From assembly GCF_030539355.1 (NCBI RefSeq), contig NZ_JAUNSF010000001.1, positions 62,001 through 126,000 of the forward strand: a DNA stretch of 64,000 nt. The letters run 5' to 3'. Shown in pieces: positions 51,904 to 60,940 of the stretch. The stretch comes from Sutterella sp. (GTDB lineage Bacteria; Pseudomonadota; Gammaproteobacteria; Burkholderiales; Burkholderiaceae_F). Under the pieces are notes generated by a model, which was not told the origin of the DNA, searched no databases, and saw only the letters and a list, made by a program, of their open reading frames with translations. The stretch's first letter is position 1, and each line of letters starts with the position of its first letter. A program made the translations under genes and the position numbers.

Positions 51904-52386
51904 ATGGCAGAGAATCGCTGGGAACAGCGCGGCAGCGAACAGGACGTCGTTGATCTCCGTCCGGTGGACGGCTCGCGCGGCTACGCCTACTCCGAACCCA
52001 TGTCGGGCACGCTCACCGTGGCCCACATCGTCTACGGCCTCCACACGATCTCGATTCTGATCGGCTTCGCCACCGCCGGGATGTCGATCGCGGGCGCCTT
52101 CGTCTTCTCGGCGCCGTCGATCATCGCGGTCATTCTGAACTATATCTTCCGCTCGGACGCCAACGGCACCTGGGCCGAGTCGCACTATTCGTGGCAGATC
52201 CGCACTTTCTGGTACGCGCTCCTCTGGATCGTCATTATCTATCTGGTCGGCATGCTACTCATGTTCGCGCTGGGCTTGGGCATCTTCGTGATCCTCGGCG
52301 GCTTCCTCTTCCTCGGCATCTGGGTCGCGTACCGCATCCTCTACGGCTGGAAGCGCCTCGTCTCGCGCCAGACCATGCCCATGTGA
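51904..52386 (+). CDS. DUF4870-like small membrane protein
   Basis: A 160-residue inner membrane protein: a 35-residue charged N-terminus, then four helices (about 37-62, 66-80, 100-125, 128-148). HYSWQIRTFWYALLW and IWVAYRILYGWKRL resemble the COG3671/DUF4870 group of unknown function. AAGAAGGAAAGAAAA precedes the ATG. Divergent from the two-component operon. Confidence 0.75.
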   Translation: MAENRWEQRGSEQDVVDLRPVDGSRGYAYSEPMSGTLTVAHIVYGLHTISILIGFATAGMSIAGAFVFSAPSIIAVILNYIFRSDANGTWAESHYSWQIRTFWYALLWIVIIYLVGMLLMFALGLGIFVILGGFLFLGIWVAYRILYGWKRLVSRQTMPM

Positions 52387-52470
52387 GGCGGTCGCGCGAT
52401 ATACTCGCGGCGCCCGGCGGCACATCTTGATCAACCTTCCGGGAATTTCTTCAGAAAGGAGTGACCCGGA

Positions 52471-53031
52471 ATGGCTCTCGGTGCAACCGTCTACAAAGCG
52501 CAGCTCTCGATATCCGACATTGACCGCGGCTGGTACGGCCAGCCGACGCTCACGATCGCGCGTCATCCGTCCGAGACCGAGGAGCGCCTGATGCTGCGCG
52601 CGCTCGCCTGGTGCATGCGCGCGGGCGAGCACCTCGAGTTCGGCCGCGGGCTCTCCACGGACGGCGATCCCGCCCTCTGGGAGGTCGACGACACGGGCGC
52701 CATCATCGAATGGGTCGAGCTCGGCGCCCCTGACGTACGCACCGTGAGGAAGGCCGCGGGCAAGAGCGACCACGTGCTCGTCGTGGCCTACGACCAGGAC
52801 CGCACCACCCCCTGGTGGGAGTCGGTGAAGGGTGAGTTCTCGAAGATCGACAAGCTCACCGTGGTCTTCGTCTGCGACGAGGAGGCCGCGCAGCTCGCCG
52901 CCATGGCGAGCCGCAACATGAAGCTCGCCGTGACGATCCAGGACGGCGTGATCTGGGTGAGCAGCGACAAGGCGAACGTCCAGATCAATCCGGAGGTTCT
53001 CAAGCGCGAGTCGAACCGCTGGACGGACTGA
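52471..53031 (+). CDS. YaeQ family protein
   Basis: A 186-residue YaeQ protein, a PD-(D/E)XK nuclease-like fold of uncertain function. ALGATVYKAQLSISDIDRGWY at the N-terminus and HPSETEERLMLRALAW are highly characteristic, and FGRGLSTDGDPALWEVDD contains the nuclease-like acidic residues. An AAAGGAG site precedes the ATG. A -10-like TATACT lies at 52400-52405. Confidence 0.92.
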   Translation: MALGATVYKAQLSISDIDRGWYGQPTLTIARHPSETEERLMLRALAWCMRAGEHLEFGRGLSTDGDPALWEVDDTGAIIEWVELGAPDVRTVRKAAGKSDHVLVVAYDQDRTTPWWESVKGEFSKIDKLTVVFVCDEEAAQLAAMASRNMKLAVTIQDGVIWVSSDKANVQINPEVLKRESNRWTD

Positions 53032-53061
53032 GATCCGTCAGGGAAGCGCAGAAGGACGTCC

Positions 53062-53454
53062 TCAGTGGACGTTGACGAGGCTCTCGGCCATTCTTGTGAA
53101 GGCACCCTCGAGGCGGAGCCGCAGCGCCGCGTCGGGCACCGTCTCCGCGAGCGCGGTGCGCATCACGCGGATCCACTCCCGCATCAGCTCCTCGGAGATG
53201 GGCAGAGACCGGTGACGCTCGCGCAGCATCGGGAGCCCGTGGCGCTCGTGATAGACCGCCGGGCCGCCGAGCCATCCGGACAGAAACTCTTGCAGCCTGC
53301 ACTCATAGCCCTCGAGCCTGCCGGGCTTGTAGAGCGCGCGCAGGTGCTCCACGGAGGGGTCCTCGCGCAGAATGCGCACCGAGGCGCGGACGAGGCGGCG
53401 CACGCCTTCCTCGCCGCCGATGGCGCTGTAGAGAGTTGTGGTCCTGTCCTGCAT
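53062..53454 (-). CDS. group II truncated haemoglobin
   Basis: A 130-residue globin. LYSAIGGEEGVRRLV begins helix B, FLSGWLGGPAVYHERHG is the E-F region of truncated globins, and the proximal haem ligand is predicted as His81 in RERHRSL. Trp94 in REWIRV matches the Trp typical of group II. It starts 17 nt after ybgE on the same strand, so it is probably the last gene of the cyd operon. Group II globins bind O2 and NO, and a role in NO or oxygen handling beside the bd oxidase is inferred. Confidence 0.87.
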   Translation of the reverse strand: MQDRTTTLYSAIGGEEGVRRLVRASVRILREDPSVEHLRALYKPGRLEGYECRLQEFLSGWLGGPAVYHERHGLPMLRERHRSLPISEELMREWIRVMRTALAETVPDAALRLRLEGAFTRMAESLVNVH

Positions 53455-53471
53455 GGCGGGTGAGAAATAAA

Positions 53472-53783
53472 TCAGTGGGGCAGGAAGACCGCTGCGCCGC
53501 AGCCGAGCAGGAGCGCCCAGCCGACGAGCGGGTGAAGCACGATGCGCAGGATGCGGTGCTCGGGCGTGAAGCCGAAGCCGTGCACCCAGAGAATGCTCAT
53601 GCCGAGCAGCATCCCCTCGAGCGGTCCGTGCGGCACGCCCGCCGCGTCGTGCGCGACCGCCCTCGGGTAGAGGACGATCACGAGCGCGGTGGCAATCGCC
53701 GCAAGGATCGAGAGCGTGCGCAGGAATCCGCCGGCGCCCTTCTTCGCGGGCGCCGGGGTGACGTCATTCCCTGCTTCAGTCAT
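53472..53783 (-). CDS. ybgE: cyd operon protein YbgE
   Basis: A 103-residue membrane protein with three helices. The segment GMSILWVHGFGFTPEHRILRI matches the HG-GF-P core of YbgE, encoded after cydX in many cyd operons. Its function is unsettled. The start at 53783 overlaps the cydX stop by 8 nt. The longer upstream frame would overlap cydX entirely and is rejected. Confidence 0.85.
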   Translation of the reverse strand: MTEAGNDVTPAPAKKGAGGFLRTLSILAAIATALVIVLYPRAVAHDAAGVPHGPLEGMLLGMSILWVHGFGFTPEHRILRIVLHPLVGWALLLGCGAAVFLPH

Positions 53784-53862
53784 TGCGGGCGGCGACGGTT
53801 TCAAGCGTCGCGGCGAGCAGGATGGCGAAGGCAAGGCCGAAGATCCAGTAGAAGTAGCACAT
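53776..53862 (-). CDS. cydX: cytochrome bd oxidase small subunit CydX
   Basis: A 28-residue single-helix protein starting MCYFYWIFGLAFAILLAA and ending ETVAARND. The aromatic WY/F-x-x-W-I/L-x-G N-terminus and acidic tail are those of CydX, which stabilises the haems of CydAB. It is too short for routine gene finders. CGGAGAC precedes the ATG, and its end overlaps ybgE. Confidence 0.9.
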   Translation of the reverse strand: MCYFYWIFGLAFAILLAATLETVAARND

Positions 53863-53892
53863 GGAAGATGTCTCCGAAAAAAGTTTCCGTCG

Positions 53893-53920
53893 GGCCGCCC
53901 TGCCCGCGGGCGGGGCGGCC
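53893..53920 (-). other. hairpin between cydB and cydX
   Basis: GGCCGCCC at 53893-53900 pairs with GGGCGGCC at 53913-53920, with CCCGCGGG inside. There is no U-run. It may stabilise the cydAB message or lower cydX-ybgE-globin expression. Confidence 0.5.
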
Positions 53921-53934
53921 GGTGAAGCTTCCTC

Positions 53935-55074
53935 TTAGTAGAGCGAGTGCGTGTTCTTTTCGATGTACTCGCCCGTGAGCTTGCCGCTCATGACGCGGTA
54001 GGCCCAGGTCGTGTAGAAGAGCACGATCGGCAGGAAGATGAGCGTCACGAAGAACATGATCTCAAGCGTGAGCTGCGAGCTCGTGCAGTCCCAGACGGTG
54101 AGGCCGGCGTTCAACATCGTCGACGAGGGCATCACGAACGGGAACATGGCGCCGAGCGGCGTGAGCACGATGCCGAGGAGCGTGAGCGCGGAGCAGAGGA
54201 TCGCGAGCCAGTAGCGGCCGGCGCGGACCATCACGGCACCCGCGAGCGGGGCGAGCACGCCGATCACGGGGAGAACCCACAGAACCGGGCAGGCGGCGTA
54301 GTTGCGGAACCAGGCGCCTTCGACGACCTCGACGGTCTTGGCGAGCGGGTTCGCAGGACCGGCCGGGTCAAGACCCGCGGTCGCGACGTAGCCGTCGATG
54401 CCGGCCCAGACCCAGACGCCGCCGAGCACAAAGAGGACGGCCGTGAGGACGCCGGAGAGGCTCGAGACCTTGACCGCGCGGGCGTGCAGATCACCCTCGG
54501 TGCGCAGAGCGAGGTAGTTCGCGCCGTGGAAGATGATCATGGCGAGGGCGAGGACGCCGCACAGCAGGCCGAACGGATTGAGGAGGCCGAAGAAGCTGCC
54601 CGTGTAGATCGGGCGGGCCGTGGCGTCAATCTCGAAGGGAACGCCCTGGAGCAGATTGCCGAAGGCGACGCCGCAGATCACCGGCGGGATGGCCGAGCCG
54701 AGGAACAGCAGCCAGTCCCACGAGGAGCGCCAGCGCTCGGCGGGCACCTTGCTGCGGTAGTCGAAGGCGAGCGGGCGGAGCATCAGGGCGAGCAGGATGA
54801 CGAGCATCGCCCAGTAGAAGCCCGAGAACGCCACGGCGTACATCATCGGCCACGCGGCGAACATGGCGCCGCCGCCGGTGATGAACCAGACCTGGTTGCC
54901 GTCCCAGTGCGGGGCGACGGAGTTGATCATGATTCGACGCTCGGTGTCGTTCTTGCCGAGGAACGGGAGCAGCGAACCCACGCCCATGTCCTGGCCGTCC
55001 ATGATGGTGAAGCCGACGAGCAGCACACCGATGAAGAGCCACCAGATGGCCTTGAGGATTTCATAGTCAATCAT
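53935..55074 (-). CDS. cydB: cytochrome bd oxidase subunit II
   Basis: A 379-residue integral membrane subunit, partner of CydA in the quinol:O2 oxidoreductase. It starts MIDYEILKAIWWLFIGVLL and has GFTIMDGQDMGVGSLLPF and APHWDGNQVWFITGGGAMF, highly conserved in CydB. Length equals E. coli (379). ATG 55074 lies 20 nt after cydA. Confidence 0.97.
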   Translation of the reverse strand: MIDYEILKAIWWLFIGVLLVGFTIMDGQDMGVGSLLPFLGKNDTERRIMINSVAPHWDGNQVWFITGGGAMFAAWPMMYAVAFSGFYWAMLVILLALMLRPLAFDYRSKVPAERWRSSWDWLLFLGSAIPPVICGVAFGNLLQGVPFEIDATARPIYTGSFFGLLNPFGLLCGVLALAMIIFHGANYLALRTEGDLHARAVKVSSLSGVLTAVLFVLGGVWVWAGIDGYVATAGLDPAGPANPLAKTVEVVEGAWFRNYAACPVLWVLPVIGVLAPLAGAVMVRAGRYWLAILCSALTLLGIVLTPLGAMFPFVMPSSTMLNAGLTVWDCTSSQLTLEIMFFVTLIFLPIVLFYTTWAYRVMSGKLTGEYIEKNTHSLY

Positions 55075-55094
55075 TTTGCTTATACCTCTGGGAG

Positions 55095-56642
55095 TTACTG
55101 CTCGAAGTGGTAGCGGCCGGTGCCGAGCGAGCTCGGACCCTTCTTGCTGAAGCGGATCATGAGCCACATTTCGGCGACGAGCATGAGGGTGTAGAGCACG
55201 ACGAAGCCGAGGATCGAGCCGATCAGGTCACCCGTGGAGAGCGACGAGACCGAGAGGTGCGTCGGAAGGATGTTGTAGATGGTCCAGGGCTGACGGCCGT
55301 ATTCGGCGACGAACCAGCCCGCCTCGCAGGCGATCCAGGGGAGCGGCAGCGCGAGGAGCGTGAGCCTGAGGAACAAGGGCTTCTCGGCGAGCGTGTTCTT
55401 CATCGAGAAGAAGAGGCCTGCGATGAAGAAGAAGGCGAGCGCGAGACCGCAGGAGATCATCACGCGGAAGCTCCAGAACATCGGCGCGACCTGCGGGGTC
55501 GTGTCGGCGGCGGCCTGCTTGATCATCTCAGGCGTGGCCTGCGAGACGTCCTCGGTGTACTTCTTCAGAAGCAGACCGAAGCCGAGGTCCTGCTGCAGGG
55601 CGGAGAACTCGGCGCGAAGCTGCTCGTTCTTCGGATCCTTGCGGAGCTGCTCGAGGGTCGCGACGGCCTTCTGGCCGTTGACGATGCGGGCCTCGGCCTC
55701 CTGCTCGAGCTGCTTGATGCCCGGGATCTCGGTCGAGAGCGACCTCGTGCCCATCAGGCCGAACACCCAGGGGACGCTGATCTCCATGGCGTTCTTCTGC
55801 TCGGCGTCGCTCGGAATGGCGAAGAGCGTGAGCGGAGCCGGGGCCTCGTGGGTCTCCCAGGTCGCTTCCATGGCGGCGATCTTCGTGGGCTGGTCGCGCG
55901 TGACGAGGAAGCCCGACTCGTCGCCCATGTGCAGCGTGAGCACGCTCGCGATGATGCCGAAGGCCGCGGCGATGCGGAAGGAGGCGGCCGCGAACTTCAC
56001 GTCCTGGCGCTTCAGGAGGTAGTACGCGGAGACGGCCATCACGAAGAAGGCGCCCGTCATGTAGCCGCCGCCCACGGTGTGGACGAACTTGGCCTGGGCC
56101 CACTCACTCGTGAAGACAGCCCAGAAGTTCGTCATCTCCATGCGCATCGTCTCGAAGTTGAACTCGGCGCCGGTGGGATACATCATCCAGCCGTTGGCGA
56201 CGAGAATCCAGAGCGCGGAGAGGTTCGAGCCGAGCGCCATCAGGAAGGTGACGAGCAGGTGCTTGCCCTTCGAGAGACGATCCCAGCCGAAGAAGAAGAG
56301 GCCGATGAAGGTCGACTCCATGAAGAAGGCCATCAGGCCCTCGATCGCGAGCGGGGCGCCGAAGATGTCGCCGACGTAGTGCGAGTAATAGGCCCAGTTC
56401 GTGCCGAACTGGAATTCCATGGTGATGCCGGTGGCGACACCGAGAGCGAAGTTGATGCCGAAGAGCTTGCCCCAGAAGCGGGTCATGTCCTTGTACATCT
56501 CCTTGCCGGTGATGACGTACGTCACCTCCATCGCCACAAGCAGGAACGAGAGTCCGAGCGTCAGTGGCACGAAGATGAAGTGGTACATCGCGGTCAGCGC
56601 AAACTGAAGTCGCGACAGGTCAACAAGATCAGTGGGGATCAT
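55095..56642 (-). CDS. cydA: cytochrome bd oxidase subunit I
   Basis: A 515-residue haem-bearing subunit. Haem ligands are His21 (AMYHFIF), His188 (KFVHTVGGG) and the methionine in [22 protein letters not shown] contains the proton-channel glutamates (101, 109) and EYGRQPW is the GRQP motif. The Q-loop is long, as in E. coli. ATG 56642 with GGAG upstream is chosen over TTG 56654. Confidence 0.97.
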   Translation of the reverse strand: MIPTDLVDLSRLQFALTAMYHFIFVPLTLGLSFLLVAMEVTYVITGKEMYKDMTRFWGKLFGINFALGVATGITMEFQFGTNWAYYSHYVGDIFGAPLAIEGLMAFFMESTFIGLFFFGWDRLSKGKHLLVTFLMALGSNLSALWILVANGWMMYPTGAEFNFETMRMEMTNFWAVFTSEWAQAKFVHTVGGGYMTGAFFVMAVSAYYLLKRQDVKFAAASFRIAAAFGIIASVLTLHMGDESGFLVTRDQPTKIAAMEATWETHEAPAPLTLFAIPSDAEQKNAMEISVPWVFGLMGTRSLSTEIPGIKQLEQEAEARIVNGQKAVATLEQLRKDPKNEQLRAEFSALQQDLGFGLLLKKYTEDVSQATPEMIKQAAADTTPQVAPMFWSFRVMISCGLALAFFFIAGLFFSMKNTLAEKPLFLRLTLLALPLPWIACEAGWFVAEYGRQPWTIYNILPTHLSVSSLSTGDLIGSILGFVVLYTLMLVAEMWLMIRFSKKGPSSLGTGRYHFEQ

Positions 56643-56657
56643 TGAGGACTCCAAGGT

Positions 56658-56870
56658 TTATTTGAGAGGTGGTTGTTGTTCTGTGGCGGCCGGGGCGGAG
56701 GTCTCCCCGAGCAGCACGGCTCCGAGCTTTTCGGGCGTGACGTCCGGGCGGTGCGACGGGCTGAAGAAGCACCACCAGAGGCAGAAGATCAGGAAGAGCT
56801 TCACGGCGACGAAGAGCGCGATCTCGACGATGAGCCGGGGTCGTCTCCGGGCGGAGGCTGAGTTTTCCAT
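56658..56870 (-). CDS. cydP: cytochrome bd small subunit CydP-like
   Basis: A 70-residue protein with one helix (RLIVEIALFVAVKLFLIFCL region, residues about 12-33) followed by WWCFFSPSHRPDVTPEKLG. It fits the CydP family found directly upstream of cydAB in betaproteobacteria, a proposed accessory subunit. It lies 15 nt before cydA on the same strand and is presumably the first gene of the operon. Confidence 0.75.
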   Translation of the reverse strand: MENSASARRRPRLIVEIALFVAVKLFLIFCLWWCFFSPSHRPDVTPEKLGAVLLGETSAPAATEQQPPLK

Positions 56871-56995
56871 GAGTGCGGTCCTCTGTCTGAAGAGAAAAGC
56901 GGAGTGAATCAGATAGGCTCATCTTAAAGACTCCGTCTATCGGCCTGTAGTCCCTCGGGAACGCCCGGAAAGGGTTTGACAGGGCCCGCGCGCAA

Positions 56996-57060
56996 TGACA
57001 CACTGCCACTGTGTCAGTTGGCAGTGACTGGCAGTTGGTTTTGGCAGAAAGATATGGCAG
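56996..57060 (+). promoter_or_regulatory. TGGCAG repeats and palindromes upstream of the PAS regulator
   Basis: TGGCAG occurs at 57019, 57029, 57042 and 57055, the last inside the first codons. TGACACA/TGTGTCA flank a 7-nt spacer at 56996-57016, and ACTGCCA/TGGCAGT form a nested inverted repeat at 57002-57025. They lie in the divergent gap with the cyd operon. Spacing does not fit a sigma-54 promoter. Autoregulatory operator function is inferred. Confidence 0.5.
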
Positions 57061-58340
57061 TCAGCGCGGAGTTCCAGGGAATATTGGATGCGCTCGAGGA
57101 GCCGCGGCTTCTCGTGCGCACGGACTACACGGTCGCGTACGCGAACCGCGCCTTCCGGCGGCGCTTCGGCGTGGAGGCCTTCGAGGGCCGGCGCTGTCAC
57201 GAGCTCGTCTTCCATTCGCTCAGGCCCTGCTCGGCCTGCGGCCGCGGCTGCCCGCTCGAGCGCGCGGCCTTCTCCCGCCGGGTCGAGCGCACCGTCGAGC
57301 GCGAGTTCGTCCCCGGGGGCGAGCGGTTCCTCGAGATCGAGTCGGTGCCCGTGGCGACGGCCGACGGCAACCCGGTCTACTTCATGGAGCGCATCCTCGT
57401 GCGCGACGACGCCGAGAGCGCCTCAATGCGCGAGGGCGTGGTAATGAAGAGTCCCGCGGCGCGCCAGGTCGTGCACGCGATCGCGCGCGTGGCGGCCGAG
57501 GAGGTGCCGGTGCTCTTCTGCGGCCCGGGCGGGAGCGGCAAGTCGAGCTTCGCGCGGCTGCTGCATGACAACAGCCGCCGGGCCGTGAACGCGCTCGTGA
57601 AGCTCGACTGCGCGGCCCTCACCGACAAGCGCTTCGAGGACGAGCTCCTCGGGCGTGCGAGCCATCTTGGCGGCGAGCGCACGGGCGGCCTCTCGGCGCA
57701 GCCGGGCGGCACGCTTTACTTCGACGAGATCGCGGCCCTTTCGCCGGGGCTCCAGAAGCGTCTTCTCACGCTGCTCGAGTCCGGGCTCGTGCGCGAGGCC
57801 GGCAGCGCCCAGAGCGTCGCCGTCGACTGGCGCATCGTCTGCGCGACGAGCGCCCCGGATCCCGACCAACTCGTCGAGAAGGGGCTGCTCAGGCGCGACC
57901 TCTGGCTGCGGCTCTCGGTGGCGCGCATCGACGTCCCGGCGCTCCGGGACCGCAGGGAGGACCTCCCCGAGCTCGCCCGCATCATTCTCAAGATGATCGG
58001 CGGGGGCTCGCCCGCCGAGCTCACGCCCGCTGCGGAGGCGGCGCTCGCCGGGCGCGAGTGGCCCGGCAACATCAGGGAGCTCGAGTGCGCACTCGCGCGA
58101 GCGCAGATTTTCGCGAGAGGGAGGAAAATCCTTCCCGAGGACATTGCCGAGTCACCCGCCGCGCGCTCCAGAGACCGTGCGCCGGCGCCCGTGCCGGCGG
58201 ACTCGGGCGAGGCGCTCCTCGCCCGCGAAAAGGAATGGCGCGGCTCGCGCCGCGAACTCGCCCGTGCCATGGGACTCTCGGAGCGGACGCTCTACCGCAG
58301 GCTCCGCGAGGCGAAGGCCGGACAGACTGACAGGGACTGA
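57054..58340 (+). CDS. PAS-AAA-Fis transcriptional regulator without GAFTGA
   Basis: A 428-residue regulator built like a sigma-54 enhancer-binding protein. The PAS domain (about residues 10-118) has four cysteines (48, 59, 62, 66) in RRCHEL and PCSACGRGCPL. The AAA domain has Walker A GPGGSGKS at 157-164 and Walker B LYFDEI at 221-226. The C-terminal Fis-type helix-turn-helix is at about 393-422. Where GAFTGA should be, the sequence reads around ASHLGGERTGGLSA, so contact with sigma-54 is unlikely and a TyrR-like sigma-70 regulator or repressor is more probable. Divergent from the cyd operon, which it may control. Confidence 0.85.
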   Translation: MAVSAEFQGILDALEEPRLLVRTDYTVAYANRAFRRRFGVEAFEGRRCHELVFHSLRPCSACGRGCPLERAAFSRRVERTVEREFVPGGERFLEIESVPVATADGNPVYFMERILVRDDAESASMREGVVMKSPAARQVVHAIARVAAEEVPVLFCGPGGSGKSSFARLLHDNSRRAVNALVKLDCAALTDKRFEDELLGRASHLGGERTGGLSAQPGGTLYFDEIAALSPGLQKRLLTLLESGLVREAGSAQSVAVDWRIVCATSAPDPDQLVEKGLLRRDLWLRLSVARIDVPALRDRREDLPELARIILKMIGGGSPAELTPAAEAALAGREWPGNIRELECALARAQIFARGRKILPEDIAESPAARSRDRAPAPVPADSGEALLAREKEWRGSRRELARAMGLSERTLYRRLREAKAGQTDRD

Positions 58341-58346
58341 AATTTC

Positions 58347-59279
58347 ATGAGGATTTGCATCCGCAACCCCGAACCGGATCCGCAGCTCTTCTATCCGCTC
58401 GTCGAAGGGGAGGAGCGCATCACGGTGCGGCGCGAAGACGCCGTCATCACCGCCGCGCTCGCCCGCGCCCGCGGCGAATGCCGCGGACTCGTCGTGCTCG
58501 TGCACGGCGCGGCCTCGAACGCCTCGCGCTGGGAGGAGTTCACGGAGAAGACGGCGCTGCGCGAGCACTGGGACGTGCTGCGCTTTGATCTCCGGGGACA
58601 CGGGGCGAGCCCCACGCGGACGCCCGCCACGCTCGAGCGCCACGCGGGCGACATCGAGGCACTGCTCAGGGCCGCGGGCCATGAACGCGCGGTGATCCTC
58701 GGGCACAGTCTCGGCGCGGCGATCGCGATGCGGTTCGCCGACGAGCACCGCGAGGCGGTCAAGGGGCTCGTCCTCCTCGATCCGCTCCTCTCGGGGTGCC
58801 TCACGGAGAAGGCGATCCGCATGCGCAGGAAGCGCTGGATGCCCGTGACGCTCGAGATCATCGGCCGCTTCACCCGTGCGCTCGGGATAGAGCGGCGCCT
58901 CCCGTTCCACAGCCTGAGAAAGGGCGACGAGGCCGCGCGCCTCAAGATCGCCGAGGGCGGCGAGGCGCTCGAGGCCTTCGTGAAGGAGTACTCCTCGCCC
59001 TGGCGCGACCTCGTCCACATCCATCTCGCCGACTATGCGCGCGACCTGCTCGAGGTCGGGCGCCCCACGCCGGACCTCTCGCCTCTCAGGGTGCCCGTCC
59101 TCGTGATCGGCGCCTCGTCGGGGAGCTTCACGAGCCCCGAGAGGATGCGCGAGAAGGTCGCGGGGCTCGCCGCGGGCGAGTTCACGCTGCTCGAGTGCCG
59201 GCACTGGCCGGTGACGGAGTGCCTCGGCGACCTGATGCACGTGGTCGAGGACTGGGCGGAGCGCCGGCTCGGAGCCTGA
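58347..59279 (+). CDS. alpha/beta hydrolase
   Basis: A 310-residue alpha/beta-hydrolase fold protein. LVVLVHGAASNASRWEEF forms the oxyanion region and GHSLGAA holds the nucleophile Ser121. A late aspartate and the histidine in CRHWPVTE complete a plausible triad. No signal peptide. It begins 6 nt after the PAS regulator gene, so the pair is probably co-transcribed. The substrate is unknown. Confidence 0.85.
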   Translation: MRICIRNPEPDPQLFYPLVEGEERITVRREDAVITAALARARGECRGLVVLVHGAASNASRWEEFTEKTALREHWDVLRFDLRGHGASPTRTPATLERHAGDIEALLRAAGHERAVILGHSLGAAIAMRFADEHREAVKGLVLLDPLLSGCLTEKAIRMRRKRWMPVTLEIIGRFTRALGIERRLPFHSLRKGDEAARLKIAEGGEALEAFVKEYSSPWRDLVHIHLADYARDLLEVGRPTPDLSPLRVPVLVIGASSGSFTSPERMREKVAGLAAGEFTLLECRHWPVTECLGDLMHVVEDWAERRLGA

Positions 59280-59290
59280 CGCGCAAAAGA

Positions 59291-59337
59291 AAACCGCCTG
59301 CGGGCACCGGAATCCCTCAGGCGGTTTGCTGGCGCGT
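59291..59337. terminator. bidirectional terminator
   Basis: AAACCGCCTG at 59291-59300 pairs with CAGGCGGTTT at 59328-59337 between convergent genes. The minus strand is followed by TCTTTT, a better T-run than the plus strand. Confidence 0.75.
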
Positions 59338-59355
59338 GAACACGCGTTCCACTCT

Positions 59356-59865
59356 TTACTTGGCTGCGGAGGCGGCCTCCTGACCGCCCTCGGGCTGCTC
59401 CTCATCGTGATTGACGACGATGCGGACGATCGGGGGCGCGACAGCGGCGTCCTCCTCACGGATGCCCCAGACCTCAAGAAGCTCAGCCTGGGAAGGCATT
59501 TCCTCGACGGGACGGGAACGGCGCAGCTTGAGCGAGTTGCGCACGATGCCTTCGACGACATCGAGCGGCAGGCAGTTGAGGTCACGGAAATTGACGCAGC
59601 GGTGCTCCTGATCAAGGCCTTTCCAACGGCCTTCGTTGCCGGCCGCGGCGTCCTGTTCCGCGTAGTAAAGGGTGAGAGACTTCTCATGGGACTTGACGGC
59701 GAAGATCGGCCCGTCAAGCTCATAGAAGGCGAGCCCGAAGCGCATGCTCTCGCGCACGCCGCGGGCGGAACGACGGATCATGCTGCAGACTCTGGCCATA
59801 GCGACACGACGGTCGTTGGGCAGGCTCTGGAGGTAACCCCCCACAGTGGTGGCTGCAGGAACCAT
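59356..59865 (-). CDS. DUF1801 domain protein
   Basis: A 169-residue soluble protein. VGGYLQSLPNDRRVAMARV, MRFGLAFYELDGPIFAVK and the aromatic LTLYYAE fit DUF1801 (YdhG-like), a family of unclear function with iron-chaperone-like folds. The C-terminal 45 residues are acidic and low complexity. Monocistronic, with a terminator downstream. Confidence 0.75.
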   Translation of the reverse strand: MVPAATTVGGYLQSLPNDRRVAMARVCSMIRRSARGVRESMRFGLAFYELDGPIFAVKSHEKSLTLYYAEQDAAAGNEGRWKGLDQEHRCVNFRDLNCLPLDVVEGIVRNSLKLRRSRPVEEMPSQAELLEVWGIREEDAAVAPPIVRIVVNHDEEQPEGGQEAASAAK

Positions 59866-59988
59866 GACGACTTTTCCCCTATTAAAAGCAAAGACTCTGC
59901 TTCATCCCTGAAGGCAGAGCTGACGAACATCTGATTTTACCCTAACCGGAGGGGAAATTTCCGACAGGGACAGTCAGGATTTGCGGAA

Positions 59989-60474
59989 TTACCGATAAAA
60001 AATGTATCGGGCGCGGAAGGGGACCTTCAGGTAGTGTCCGCGCTGCGAGGCCGTGCAGGAGGCGAGCGGCATGCCGCCCGAGGGCTGGCGGCGGGCGATG
60101 AAGCGGATGCCGGCGAGCTTGCCTCTTGAATCCGCTTCAGCGGCGAAGACGGCGGTCCTCAGGTCGCGGGCGTTCTCCTGCGGTCCCTGCTGGATGATCT
60201 TCGCGTGGAGGCCGGAGCCGTCGGTGGCGGTGATGCCGAAGTCGGGCTGCAGCACGCCCTGGCGGCGCCCCGCGTCGTCGGTGAGCGTTCCCTCGGGCCG
60301 GATGAACTTCCAGTAGAAGCCCTCGCGGTCATACTCGCACTGGAACACCATGCGGCCGGTGGCCTGCCAGGAATAGACGGCCGTCGAGCCCTTGAGCGGA
60401 TCGGGCCCGTAGATCAGGGCCGTGCAGCCCGAGAGGAGCGCGGCGGCGGCGACGGCGGCGAGGAACTTCTTCAT
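59989..60474 (-). CDS. DUF3455 lipoprotein
   Basis: A 161-residue protein with signal and lipobox LLSGC (cysteine near residue 17). The rest fits DUF3455: a GRMVFQC element, FYWKFIRPEGTLTDDAG, DGSGLHAKI and the C-terminal CTASQRGHYLKVPFRARYIFY. Function of the family is unknown. The start at 60474 is the only one that gives a signal peptide. Confidence 0.85.
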   Translation of the reverse strand: MKKFLAAVAAAALLSGCTALIYGPDPLKGSTAVYSWQATGRMVFQCEYDREGFYWKFIRPEGTLTDDAGRRQGVLQPDFGITATDGSGLHAKIIQQGPQENARDLRTAVFAAEADSRGKLAGIRFIARRQPSGGMPLASCTASQRGHYLKVPFRARYIFYR

Positions 60475-60940
60475 GGTGCAGGTAGTTGGAACGGGATCTA
60501 TCGTCTGTTCAACAGAACGGATAGTCGAGAGTCTATCGCGCACCGGAACGATTCGCATCATCCTTGCGCTACCCCGGAAGAGGCGTATCCCGGGGATGGA
60601 CAATCGCGTAAAAATGGTTAAAGTTAACCCTTAAAGAATCCGAAAAAAGAGGACTCCCGAGGGACAAGACCCTGCAGCCGTCAATCCAAGGAAACACAGA
60701 ACGGCGCATCCTGACCCGGGGAGTTCGAGACCCGGCCGGCCCCTGTGTCTTCAGCGGCACCTGCGCACCCTTTACACAACTAAGCGCGGGGCTCGAGGAA
60801 GGCAAAATCGATCGGGCGCGCACAAGTTGATCCATCCCCGCTCCCGGCGTTTGCCAAGAAGACGCTCCGGGCGGGCTTGCACGTGCCTGATGCAGATCTA
60901 AGAGCGCCGGCCCCAATCCGTATGGACAAGGGGAAAAACT
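60475..60940 (+). promoter_or_regulatory. 466-nt leader of the 2-oxoacid oxidoreductase operon
   Basis: No gene is recognised. A near-perfect palindrome GGTTAA-AG-TTAACC lies at 60616-60629. The rest contains several GC-rich inverted repeats but no riboswitch I can identify. The long leader between divergent genes probably carries the promoter of the oxidoreductase operon. Confidence 0.45.

Noticed and set aside
57019..57060. sigma-54 promoter at the TGGCAG repeats
   Set aside because: The GG-to-GC spacing is 9 or 12 nt instead of the required 10, and no TTGCA/T -12 element follows.
60475..60940. TPP or other riboswitch before the oxidoreductase operon
   Set aside because: The conserved CUGAGA-type thiamine box and partner motifs are absent on reading, and no other known aptamer core was recognised.
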